This document shows, piece by piece, positions 13,463-20,017 of a stretch of DNA of 20,017 bases. A program made the position numbers and the translations under genes. The stretch spans positions 1 through 20,017 of the forward strand of contig JAISEA010000038.1 in NCBI GenBank assembly GCA_031264475.1. The letters are read 5' to 3'. Within the stretch, counting starts at the first letter, position 1, and each line of letters opens with the position of its first letter. The notes below the pieces were generated by a model. The model had not been told where the DNA came from. It saw nothing but the letters and a program-made list of their open reading frames with translations, and did no database searches. This stretch comes from Treponema sp. GTDB taxonomy: Bacteria > Spirochaetota > Spirochaetia > Treponematales > Breznakiellaceae.

Positions 13463-16267
13463 TTAATTGGTTACGAGGAACCGTATCGTCTTTGAATATG
13501 CCCTGTTGTTTTTTTGAGTGATAACCATAAGCGTATGGTATCCTACAGTCAGTTCTGGAGAAAAGGAATTAAACGTATAAGCCGCGACTCTGGAAACAGT
13601 GGTTCCGTCGAGTCTCCATTCGTAAGAATCCCACGAATCATCCGCTACAGCCAGCGTGTAATCTTTTTTCTCAACCCGACGGATGCTCGAAGGCATATCG
13701 CTAATAGACGGGTCGTTGTTTCCACCGAAATCGGACTCGTCTAATCTTATAGAAATCACCGAGGCTAGAGGCGTTCCTGTAGACGACTCGCTCACCGCGG
13801 AAAAGCCGCCGGTATTGACCGCTTGGACCCACACGTAATAGGTGGTTTCATAGGTGAGACCGACAATAACTGCCTCAGACTCCGTTACCGTTAGGGTAGG
13901 TTCTGACGGACGTACCGCGGTTGGAGCGTAATATACGCGGTAAGACGTCGCAAGGTCGACCGGGTTCCACGCTACGGCGAGTTCGCCTATGCGCGGGGTC
14001 AAAGTCGGCTTGCCCGGCGCGGACAGCCTGAGCATCATCTGCGCCCGCTCGCTTAACAAGGAATCTCCGCCCCGGTGCAAAGCTTGAACCCAGACATAGT
14101 ACGTGGTCTCGTTGACAAGCCCTTCTATGGTTAGAGACGTCCCGTTAGAAGCGATGATACCAGCTGACGACGAGGATTCGCTCTCGCCGTAATAGACGGC
14201 ATACGATTCCGCCGAATCAACGGCGTTCCACGCGATAGTCAGGCATCCATCGCCCTGTGTCAGAGACGGCTTAACCGGCGCGCCTAAAGAGGGAAGCGTC
14301 CCCTCCGCCATTTCACTCGCCGAAGAATCTCCGCCATTATTATGCGCCACAACCCAGATATAATACTTCCTGCCGTTAGCCAATTCGCCTATTGTTACGG
14401 ATGTCGTCTGCACAGTCATTATGTTGTTAGGCGATGTTTCTGAAAATTCTGGTTCGGTGTTGTAATATACGCGGTAAGACGTCGCAAGATTGACCGGGTT
14501 CCACGCTACGGCGAGTTCGCCTATGCGAGGGGTCAAAGTCGGCTTGCCCGGCGTGGATAGCCTGAGCGTCATCTGCGCCCGCTCGCTTAACAAGGAATCT
14601 CCGCCCCGGTGCAAAGCCTTCACCCAGACATAGTACGTGGTCTCGTTGACAAGCCCTTCTATGGTTAGAGACGTTCCATTAGAAGCGGTGATAACGGCGT
14701 GAGGCTCTGACGGCGGGGACTCGCTCGCGCCGTAATAGACGGCATACGATTCCGCCGAATCAACGGCGTTCCACGCGATAGTCAGGCATCCATCGCCCTG
14801 TGTCAGAGACGGCTTAACCGGCGCGCCTAAAGAGGGGAGCGTCCCCTCCGCCATTTCACTCGCCCACGAAGTTCCGCCCCTGTTCAGCGCCATAACCCAG
14901 ATATAATACTTACCGCCGTTATGCAATTCCTCTATGGTCGTGGATGTCGTTTGCACAGTAATTACGTTGTTAGGCAATGTCTCTGGGACTTCTGGTTTAG
15001 TGTTGTAATATACACGGTATTCAGTCACGCCGGTCACTGGGGACCATGCTACGGCGAGTTCGCCTATGCGAGGGGTCAAAGTCGGCTTGCCCGGCGCGGA
15101 CAGCCTGAGCGTCATCTGCGCCCGCTCGCTTAACTCCGAATCTCCACCCCGGTGCAAAGCTTTCACCCAGACATAGTACGTAGTCTCGTTGACAAGCCCG
15201 TCTATGGTTACAGACGTTCCATTAGAAGCGATAATAACAGCCGACGACGAGGATTCACTCGCGCCGTAATAGACGGCATACGATTCCGCCGAATCAACGG
15301 CGTTCCACACGATAGTCAGGCACCCATCGCCCTGTGTCAGAGACGGCTTACTCGGCGCGCCTAAAGAGGGAAGCGTAACCTCCGCCATTTCACTCGCCCA
15401 AGAAGCTCCGCCATTATTCTGCGCTATAACCCAGACATAGTACTTCCTACCGTTAGCCAATTCGCCTATTGTTACGGATGTCGTCTGCACAGTAATTACG
15501 TGATCAGGCGATGCCTCTGGAAAGTTTGGTTCAGTGTTGTAATATACATGATATTCATTCACGTTAGGCACTTGGTTCCATGCTACGCCGAGTTCGCCTA
15601 TACGAGGTGTCAGAGTCGGCTTGTTCGGCGTGGATAGTGTAAGCGTCGCCTGCGCCCGCTCGCTTAACTCCGAATCTTCTCCCTGGTACGACACTTTCAC
15701 CCAGACGTAGTACGTAATCTCATTGACAAGCTCGTTTATGGTTACAGACCTTCCCTCGGAAGCGGCGATAACGGCGTGAGGCTCTGACGGCGGGGATTCG
15801 CTCATGCTGTAATAGACGGCATAAGACTTCGCTGAATCAACAGCGATCCAAGTGACGATGAGGCATCCATCTCCCTGCGTCAAAGAGGGTTTTGGCGCAT
15901 CTGAAGAGAGGATCGTAACCTCCGCCATTTCACTCGCCAAAGACGTTCCGCCCTTGTTCGATGCTATAACCCAGACATAACACTTACTGCCGTCAGCCAA
16001 TCCCTTTATAGTCGTGAATGTCGTCTTCTCAATCCTTACGTGCTCAGGCGATGCCTCTGGAAATTCTTTTTTAGAGTTGTAGTATACGTGGTATTCATTC
16101 GCGCCGGGCACTGGGGACCATGCTACGTCGAGTTCGCCTATGTGGGGAGTCAGCGTCGGCCTGCCCGGCTTGGCGGGCTTCTCAATTTCTATCGCAGACT
16201 CATGGCAAGATGAAAATAATAGAAAAGAGAAAAAAGCCGCTCTTGAAATGACGGTAATTCTTTTCAT
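13463..16267 (-). CDS. Multi-FN3 lipoprotein with nine alternating modules
   Basis: The protein has 934 residues. The signal peptide has lipobox LFSSC (Cys21). Nine fibronectin type III modules of about 90 residues follow, of two alternating kinds: A modules (KPTLTPRIGELAVAW ... ASEMAE) and B modules (KPSLTQGDGCLTIAW ... LSERAQ). Approximate ranges are A1 34-123, B1 124-211, A2 212-301, B2 302-390, A3 391-479, B3 480-570, A4 571-660, B4 661-750 and A5 751-843. The final 90 residues (844-934) form a different Ig-like C-terminal domain with SYEWRLDGTTV and GYHTLMVITQKN. No enzymatic motif is seen. A surface-exposed or periplasmic spacer or adhesin is plausible. It has AGAGAGG upstream and a clear promoter 58-86 bases before the ATG, and it leads the three-lipoprotein operon. 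Confidence 0.9.
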   Translation of the reverse strand: MKRITVISRAAFFSFLLFSSCHESAIEIEKPAKPGRPTLTPHIGELDVAWSPVPGANEYHVYYNSKKEFPEASPEHVRIEKTTFTTIKGLADGSKCYVWVIASNKGGTSLASEMAEVTILSSDAPKPSLTQGDGCLIVTWIAVDSAKSYAVYYSMSESPPSEPHAVIAASEGRSVTINELVNEITYYVWVKVSYQGEDSELSERAQATLTLSTPNKPTLTPRIGELGVAWNQVPNVNEYHVYYNTEPNFPEASPDHVITVQTTSVTIGELANGRKYYVWVIAQNNGGASWASEMAEVTLPSLGAPSKPSLTQGDGCLTIVWNAVDSAESYAVYYGASESSSSAVIIASNGTSVTIDGLVNETTYYVWVKALHRGGDSELSERAQMTLRLSAPGKPTLTPRIGELAVAWSPVTGVTEYRVYYNTKPEVPETLPNNVITVQTTSTTIEELHNGGKYYIWVMALNRGGTSWASEMAEGTLPSLGAPVKPSLTQGDGCLTIAWNAVDSAESYAVYYGASESPPSEPHAVITASNGTSLTIEGLVNETTYYVWVKALHRGGDSLLSERAQMTLRLSTPGKPTLTPRIGELAVAWNPVNLATSYRVYYNTEPEFSETSPNNIMTVQTTSVTIGELANGRKYYIWVVAHNNGGDSSASEMAEGTLPSLGAPVKPSLTQGDGCLTIAWNAVDSAESYAVYYGESESSSSAGIIASNGTSLTIEGLVNETTYYVWVQALHRGGDSLLSERAQMMLRLSAPGKPTLTPRIGELAVAWNPVDLATSYRVYYAPTAVRPSEPTLTVTESEAVIVGLTYETTYYVWVQAVNTGGFSAVSESSTGTPLASVISIRLDESDFGGNNDPSISDMPSSIRRVEKKDYTLAVADDSWDSYEWRLDGTTVSRVAAYTFNSFSPELTVGYHTLMVITQKNNRAYSKTIRFLVTN
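14018..16165. repeat. Tandem DNA repeat encoding FN3 A-B module pairs
   Basis: Four A-B pairs repeat with periods of about 543, 534 and 538 bp, measured at the A-to-B junctions near 14281, 14824, 15358 and 15896. The downstream (3') copies are nearly identical over stretches longer than 100 bases, while the first pair is most diverged. Loop sequences show a higher-order period of two pairs, about 1077 bp. A ninth, hybrid module continues to about 13738. Confidence 0.88.
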
Positions 16268-16324
16268 AAAAACCTCTCTATACCTGGGCGAAAAATATAA
16301 GCATATATAGGAAATATCCAGAAT

Positions 16325-16353
16325 ATCTTACTCGCTATCATGGATTTTGTCAA
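16325..16353 (-). promoter_or_regulatory. Promoter of the three-lipoprotein operon
   Basis: On the minus strand, TTGACA (16348-16353) and TAAGAT (16325-16330) are spaced by 17 bases. The start is expected near 16318, with a leader of about 50 bases and AGAGAGG before the ATG at 16267. Confidence 0.82.
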
Positions 16354-16411
16354 TGCCAAAGAGGATTTTGTGTAAACTTCTTAATGATATGTAGATTTCG
16401 CCTCAAAAACG

Positions 16412-16420
16412 TGTTATTAT
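16412..16420 (+). promoter_or_regulatory. Extended -10 promoter abutting a start codon
   Basis: TGTTATTAT is an extended -10 element (TGn then TATTAT at 16415-16420) with no good -35 box. The ATG at 16427 begins 7 bases downstream, where transcription would be expected to start. No Shine-Dalgarno lies before that ATG. Confidence 0.5.
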
Positions 16421-16426
16421 GGGTTT

Positions 16427-16981
16427 ATGCGAATCATTTTCATTTTATTGACCGTATTATTTACGCTGAACGGGTGTAAGTCAGCGCCGCCTCCGCCGTC
16501 TCCAATAGATGTGGAGGACATAGACATACCAGAGTGGGTTTCTCTCCCCCCGCCTGATGACGAGATAGGGGGAATAGGCGCTTCATTTGCGACGAAGGAC
16601 TACACAGCCATGATCACAGCGGAAACGCGCGCTAAGGCAAGCATCGTTCAGCGATTACAACGCTATCTGGACGATGCGCTTAGGGCGTATAACAGACAAG
16701 CGGACGCGGGGAATAGGGCGGTAGATACGCTTATCGAAGATATTGCGTTTAAGATGGACAATACGTCCCTCGAAACAGCCGTCGTTAATAAACGAACTCA
16801 AATGCCAAACAAGACATGGTGGTATTGCGTGTACTATAAGAAGACGGACGCTCGTGATGCGGTTTTTCAGATACTCGATAGCGAGATCGAGGAGTATCCT
16901 GAATTCAATCCCAACCGCGTGATAGTATTTTTCGACGAACAGATGAAAAAGACCGACGTTCCTCTCGTTACTTCCGAATGA
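16427..16981 (+). CDS. LPP20-type lipoprotein (first of four)
   Basis: The protein has 184 residues. The signal peptide ends in lipobox TLNGC (Cys17), followed by a proline-rich linker (SAPPPPSP). The body fits the LPP20 pattern: PEWVSLPPPDDEIGGIGASFA, then helix AMITAETRAKASIVQRLQRYL, then a central helical stretch and a strand pair around NKTWWYCVYYKKTDARDAV. LPP20 proteins are small envelope lipoproteins. Relatives such as FlgP of Vibrio associate with flagellar outer-membrane structures, but no flagellar gene is nearby. No Shine-Dalgarno is visible. An extended -10 box suggests the mRNA may begin at the ATG. The gene diverges from the FN3 lipoprotein operon across 159 bases, and 210 bases separate it from the next paralogue. 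Confidence 0.82.
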   Translation: MRIIFILLTVLFTLNGCKSAPPPPSPIDVEDIDIPEWVSLPPPDDEIGGIGASFATKDYTAMITAETRAKASIVQRLQRYLDDALRAYNRQADAGNRAVDTLIEDIAFKMDNTSLETAVVNKRTQMPNKTWWYCVYYKKTDARDAVFQILDSEIEEYPEFNPNRVIVFFDEQMKKTDVPLVTSE

Positions 16982-17070
16982 AGTCTAAACTTGCCCATAA
17001 AATAATCTTGATACTCGAATAGGCAACGAATAAAGCCCGTTCACCGCCGTATTCTTCTATAGATACGCGA

Positions 17071-17101
17071 AATTCTATAATTTTTTAAAATTTATAGAAT
17101 T
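17071..17101. repeat. AT-rich inverted repeat upstream of the second LPP20 gene
   Basis: Arms aattctata and tatagaatt flank an A/T-only centre, immediately before the -35 box at 17106. Without G/C in the stem it is unlikely to terminate. It may act as an UP-like element or a protein site. Confidence 0.45.
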
Positions 17102-17105
17102 CTCC

Positions 17106-17134
17106 TTGAAATTTTTTAAATAACGCTATATTAT
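17106..17134 (+). promoter_or_regulatory. Promoter of the second LPP20 gene
   Basis: TTGAAA (17106-17111) and TATTAT (17129-17134) are spaced by 17 bases, with a very A/T-rich region upstream. The start is expected near 17141, giving a leader of about 50 bases. Confidence 0.75.
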
Positions 17135-17142
17135 AAGATCAT

Positions 17143-17162
17143 AGGTTCTCGTATGAGAGCCT
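17143..17162 (+). promoter_or_regulatory. Leader hairpin at the predicted mRNA 5' end
   Basis: aggttctc-gtat-gagagcct forms an 8-bp stem with one G-U pair. It would sit at the extreme 5' end of the message. Such 5' hairpins can stabilise mRNA. This role is inferred. Confidence 0.5.
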
Positions 17163-17191
17163 TAATTTTGTAACTTTATAGGAGTTTTATT

Positions 17192-17797
17192 ATGAAAAAA
17201 AGCGTATATATGCTTTTAACGGCGGCGGTCGCCATTTCGTTGGTATTCGTCAGTTGTAGTTCTTCCCCAGAGACAAAGGCAGCGGCAGCAAGGAAAGCTA
17301 CTCTTCCTAGCTTTGTGCTTAATCCGCCCAGTACGGAAGATGCTATCTACGGCGTGGGGAGTTCAAACAATTCCAGCACCCAGAGGGCAATTGAAATGGC
17401 TAAGACTCGCGCGCGCACGGACTTATCTCTCAAACTGAACGCTCAAGTAAAGGCGATGATTACCGATTACACTCGTTCAGCAGGAACGGACGAAAATACG
17501 GTAAACCTCAATTTCTATGAAAGCATCAGCCAACAGTTGACGAATTCCTCCCTCGCGGGCGTAGAAGATGTAGCGACGGAATCGACTGACGACGGCGTCC
17601 TTTGGGTTCTCGTCCGTATGAGCAAAATGGACGCGGCGAAAGCGGCTGCGGATAAGGTAAAAGAGGTCTACGAAAGCGAAGCTAGTCAATATGCCGAATT
17701 CAAAGCGCTTAACGCTATTGAAGCGATGAACGCCCAGTTGAACAAGGCGAGTGCCCAAGACCTTCAGCCTACCGGCGTCGAAGGTGGCGGCTACTAG
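17192..17797 (+). CDS. LPP20-type lipoprotein (second of four)
   Basis: The protein has 201 residues. The signal peptide has lipobox FVSC (Cys22), followed by a Ser/Ala-rich linker. The LPP20 core is PSFVLNPPSTEDAIYGVGSS then a helix AIEMAKTRARTDLSLKLNAQV, followed by SISQQLTNSSLAGVEDV and the closing strand GVLWVLVRMSKMDAAKA. A helical C-terminal tail of about 40 residues (YESEASQYAEFKALNAIEAMNAQL region) ends in GGGY. It shares the layout signal / P-x-W-or-F / GVG / Ala-rich helix / WV-strand with its three neighbours, indicating paralogy. The site AGGAG lies 7 bases before the ATG. It has its own promoter and terminator, so it may be the most independently expressed member. Confidence 0.87.
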   Translation: MKKSVYMLLTAAVAISLVFVSCSSSPETKAAAARKATLPSFVLNPPSTEDAIYGVGSSNNSSTQRAIEMAKTRARTDLSLKLNAQVKAMITDYTRSAGTDENTVNLNFYESISQQLTNSSLAGVEDVATESTDDGVLWVLVRMSKMDAAKAAADKVKEVYESEASQYAEFKALNAIEAMNAQLNKASAQDLQPTGVEGGGY

Positions 17798-17802
17798 TCG
17801 TA

Positions 17803-17835
17803 TTAAAAGAGCCGCCGAAAGCGGCTTTTTCTTTT
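17803..17835 (+). terminator. Intrinsic terminator between the second and third LPP20 genes
   Basis: The stem agccgc-cgaaa-gcggct (17810-17826) is flanked by an A-run before and tttttctttt after. It ends about 40 bases before the next ATG, so the downstream genes need read-through or a promoter within or upstream of this element. Confidence 0.85.
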
Positions 17836-17858
17836 GGAGATTCCCACGCGGAATCTCC
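17836..17858. promoter_or_regulatory. Perfect second hairpin directly after the terminator
   Basis: ggagattcc-cacgc-ggaatctcc is a perfect 9-bp stem with a 5-base loop, adjoining the terminator T-run and ending 15 bases before the ATG at 17874. No T-run follows it. It may shape the leader of the third gene or protect the 3' end of the second. Confidence 0.6.
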
Positions 17859-17873
17859 TATCTTTGAGTTAAA

Positions 17874-18701
17874 ATGAAAGTTATTACAATTCCTTCCACT
17901 TTTCTTTTGTGTTTCGCTCTTCTTTCTTCCTGCGCCTCTTCGCAGAAAACAGTTCAGATGAATAAGACTCCGGGCACGCTTGTGATTTATGATTCTAACG
18001 CGCTCTTCGCCAATAGAGATTTCTGGAATATGTCGACCGATAACGGCGACTTGATCATCATAGGCGTTGGGGGAGTCAAAATCTCCAGAGCGGAAACTAT
18101 AAAAGGCGCGGTGGAAGACGCGGCGCGTCAGGCGTCTCTCTTCAATCAGGTAAGAGCCAACTTTGAATATTCGGAGCGCATAAGCGGCGAGTTCCTTGGG
18201 TATTTTATAGATAAGCAACAAAAAATTGACTATGACGAGGATCATCAAAAACATATCGGTAGTCTGAAGTACGACCCTGAAACCGACGTTCTTATAACAA
18301 ACAACGCGGCTTTCGTCAGGACGCGGTGGACTCCGCCGGCTTCTTTCCATATTTCATATACGCCTGATAGCCGCGAGCGTCCGTCGTGGACGATCAATCA
18401 GCCGTCTACTATCGGCGGAATGATAACAGGAGTCGGTTATTCTTCGCATCTCATGTACCACCACGCTTATGTCGCCTCTTACGAAAACGCTATCTATTCT
18501 ATCGCTATACGTGTTGACGGCAACGTCAAAGCGGGAAAGGTAAACTACGAAGGGGAAGGTTTGCTTGACTATTCTGATGTAAGCGAGACCAAGATAGTTG
18601 CTTCGGCTCAGTTAAACGGCTTTTATATTCTGCAAATCTGGGTTGATCCCGATACTAACGGCGTGTATACGCTCGCGGTCGCCCAACAAGCTTCAAAATA
18701 A
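17874..18701 (+). CDS. LPP20-type lipoprotein with two LPP20-like halves (third of four)
   Basis: The protein has 275 residues. The signal peptide has lipobox LLSSC (Cys20). The first half contains DLIIIGVGGVKISRAETIKG and EDAARQASLFNQVRANFEY, which reads like an LPP20 GVG-strand plus Ala/Arg helix. The second half (from about residue 165) has RPSWTINQPSTIGGMITGVGY, a helix AYVASYENAIYSIAIRV and the closing strand GFYILQIWVDPDTNGVYTLAV, a full LPP20 pattern. This suggests an internal duplication or fusion. The start has only a weak GAG upstream, after two hairpins. The fourth gene follows after 57 bases without a terminator, so these two are probably one unit. The function is unknown beyond an envelope lipoprotein. 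Confidence 0.83.
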   Translation: MKVITIPSTFLLCFALLSSCASSQKTVQMNKTPGTLVIYDSNALFANRDFWNMSTDNGDLIIIGVGGVKISRAETIKGAVEDAARQASLFNQVRANFEYSERISGEFLGYFIDKQQKIDYDEDHQKHIGSLKYDPETDVLITNNAAFVRTRWTPPASFHISYTPDSRERPSWTINQPSTIGGMITGVGYSSHLMYHHAYVASYENAIYSIAIRVDGNVKAGKVNYEGEGLLDYSDVSETKIVASAQLNGFYILQIWVDPDTNGVYTLAVAQQASK

Positions 18702-18758
18702 GAGCGCCCGCGTATACCTTTCGTACCGCCGTTCTCGAAGAAAAAATAAGGAGATGTT

Positions 18759-19931
18759 ATGTCTAAAATATTGTATGTTTTAACCATTGGACTCATAGCG
18801 GCTTCATGCGCCAGTGCGCCGTCAAATAATACAAATGCTTCAGCGGCTACAGCGGAAGCCGCGGCGCAGACGGCGCTTGCCGCAATGAATAACGGCGGGC
18901 AGAGACCCGCCTCCAGCGGCGGGGGCACGTCTGCCGCGCAACAACAGGCGGCGGTACAGTCCGCGCCTGCAAGAACCGGCGCAAGACCGGTTTGGATAGA
19001 CTCTAAAGGCTCGGTCTATAACAAAAGCGAGCATCTTTCGGAAATAGGTATGGACGCTCGGCAGGATAGCGCAGACCAAAAGGCTTTAGCCGCGATCACA
19101 GCGGTCTTCGGTCAGTCGGTGCAAGCCCAGCAGAGGCTCTCAAGCGCCTATAACGAAGCGGTTAAGGCGGGAAAAGTAACGACTTCTGAAAGCGTATCCA
19201 TGCAGGAGTCTATAAGGACTTCAACCCAGCTAAGTAATCTCGTCGGCGTTTCCATAGCGGATAGGTGGTATGATGGCAAATCAAGCTATTACTCCATCGC
19301 GGTTATGGATAACGCGAAAGCCATCCAAGTATATACGTCAATCATTGACGGCTACAGCGAGACCATAAACATCCTGACGAATATATCTGACGATGAGAAG
19401 TATTCCTTTGATGGTTATGCGCGTTATAAGCTTGCGAGTATCATAGCGGACGGCAGTCAGGAGTACGTGCGGGTACTTACGTACCTCGGCGCTACCCCTC
19501 CGAATGTGAAAAGGGGCGCGGATTTCCTCTCGGAAATAAAGAATATCGCCTCAAGGATTCCTATTTATGTCAATGTTTCCGGCGATGTGTCGAATCGTAT
19601 CAGAAGCGCCTTAACGAAAGCTATTACGAGTCAAGGTCTGCAAGGCGGCGGTTCTTCAGCTCGTTATATGTTGAATGTCAACTTCTCACTTTCAGAGGCA
19701 GTTTTCCCCAATAATCCCAATAAATTCGCGCGGTATCTCGTAGAAGGAAGCCTCATAGATACGGCAAGCGGGAATGAACTCCTTGCCTATAAATTAGACG
19801 GCAGGGAAGGACATACGACCATTGAGGAAGCCAGAAATAGGGCGGTTGCGACCGCGGAAAAGAAAATCGGAGACGCGACAGCGGCTGACGGTTTCACAAA
19901 AAAATTAACGAATTACCTTGAATCACTCTAA
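18759..19931 (+). CDS. LPP20-type lipoprotein with extra C-terminal domain (fourth of four)
   Basis: The protein has 390 residues. The signal peptide has lipobox AASC (Cys17). A low-complexity Ala/Ser/Gly/Gln linker (about residues 18-72) may span the periplasm or cell surface. The LPP20-like part starts RPVWIDSKGSVYNK, then GMDARQDSADQKALAAITAVFG and WYDGKSSYYSIAVMDNAKA (to about 190). The remaining 200 residues are an added region. One part (IPIYVNVSGDVSNRIRSALT followed by KAITSQGL) resembles the strand-helix pattern of periplasmic LpoB/TolB-N-like domains. It is followed by ARYMLNVNFSLSEAVF and a helix EEARNRAVATAEKKIGD. That resemblance is loose. The site AAGGAG lies before the ATG. An intrinsic terminator follows 27 bases after the stop. 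Confidence 0.85.
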   Translation: MSKILYVLTIGLIAASCASAPSNNTNASAATAEAAAQTALAAMNNGGQRPASSGGGTSAAQQQAAVQSAPARTGARPVWIDSKGSVYNKSEHLSEIGMDARQDSADQKALAAITAVFGQSVQAQQRLSSAYNEAVKAGKVTTSESVSMQESIRTSTQLSNLVGVSIADRWYDGKSSYYSIAVMDNAKAIQVYTSIIDGYSETINILTNISDDEKYSFDGYARYKLASIIADGSQEYVRVLTYLGATPPNVKRGADFLSEIKNIASRIPIYVNVSGDVSNRIRSALTKAITSQGLQGGGSSARYMLNVNFSLSEAVFPNNPNKFARYLVEGSLIDTASGNELLAYKLDGREGHTTIEEARNRAVATAEKKIGDATAADGFTKKLTNYLESL

Positions 19932-19958
19932 AGACTAATTGTAAATTGTAGATTACAG

Positions 19959-20004
19959 ACGGTGGATTGTTCGACAAAAGATTGGCAATTCACCGTTTTT
20001 TTTA
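19959..20004 (+). terminator. Intrinsic terminator of the LPP20 cluster
   Basis: The stem acggtggattg / caattcaccgt (11 bp with one G-U pair) has a 16-base loop and is followed by eight T (19996-20003). Confidence 0.85.
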
Positions 20005-20017
20005 TATAAAAACGCAA

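Noticed and set aside
16427..19931. Flagellar FlgO/FlgP locus
   Set aside because: LPP20 proteins are known in that role, but no flagellar gene is present, and spirochaete flagella are periplasmic.

Overview
The window looks like the chromosome of a spirochaete, most likely a Treponema or close relative, possibly from a gut. The reasons are six spirochaete-style lipoprotein signal peptides, Treponema-type lipoproteins built from FN3, SUMF1/FGE-like and LPP20 modules, an acetate kinase about 443 residues long, and a hypothetical protein family I associate with treponemes and Bacteroidales. This placement comes from recognising protein families. No rRNA or other marker gene is present.

Region 1 (1-5895, minus strand) is a sugar uptake and phosphorolysis operon. 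A near-consensus promoter with a palindromic operator over its predicted start site (5850-5895) drives a periplasmic sugar-binding protein. A 402-bp spacer follows, holding hairpins and two copies of an imperfect repeat. Then come MalF-type and MalG-type permeases and a GH65 disaccharide phosphorylase that runs off the left edge. The likely flow is import of an alpha-glucosidic disaccharide and phosphate-dependent cleavage to beta-glucose-1-phosphate. No ATPase or regulator is in the window.

Region 2 (6032-8899, plus strand) holds acetate kinase (ackA) and a PfkB-family kinase, ended by an intrinsic terminator. AckA forms ATP from acetyl-phosphate at the end of fermentation.

Region 3 (8900-10076) starts with a purine-rich tract and a striking array of ten exact-length 21-bp repeats. 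A small conserved hypothetical protein with its own strong ribosome binding site and terminator follows.

Region 4 (10097-16353, minus strand) is a three-gene lipoprotein operon with a clear sigma70-type promoter. Its genes encode a 934-residue protein of nine FN3 modules arranged as a nested repeat, an 862-residue lipoprotein with a C-terminal SUMF1/FGE-like domain, and a 238-residue lipoprotein with Ig-like character.

Region 5 (16412-20004, plus strand) diverges from it. Four consecutive LPP20-type lipoprotein genes lie here, apparently an ancient paralogue array. The first may be translated from a leaderless mRNA. An intrinsic terminator separates the second from the third and fourth. Regions 4 and 5 together encode seven predicted envelope lipoproteins from one divergent promoter region. 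No tRNA, rRNA, CRISPR array, transposase or phage gene was seen.
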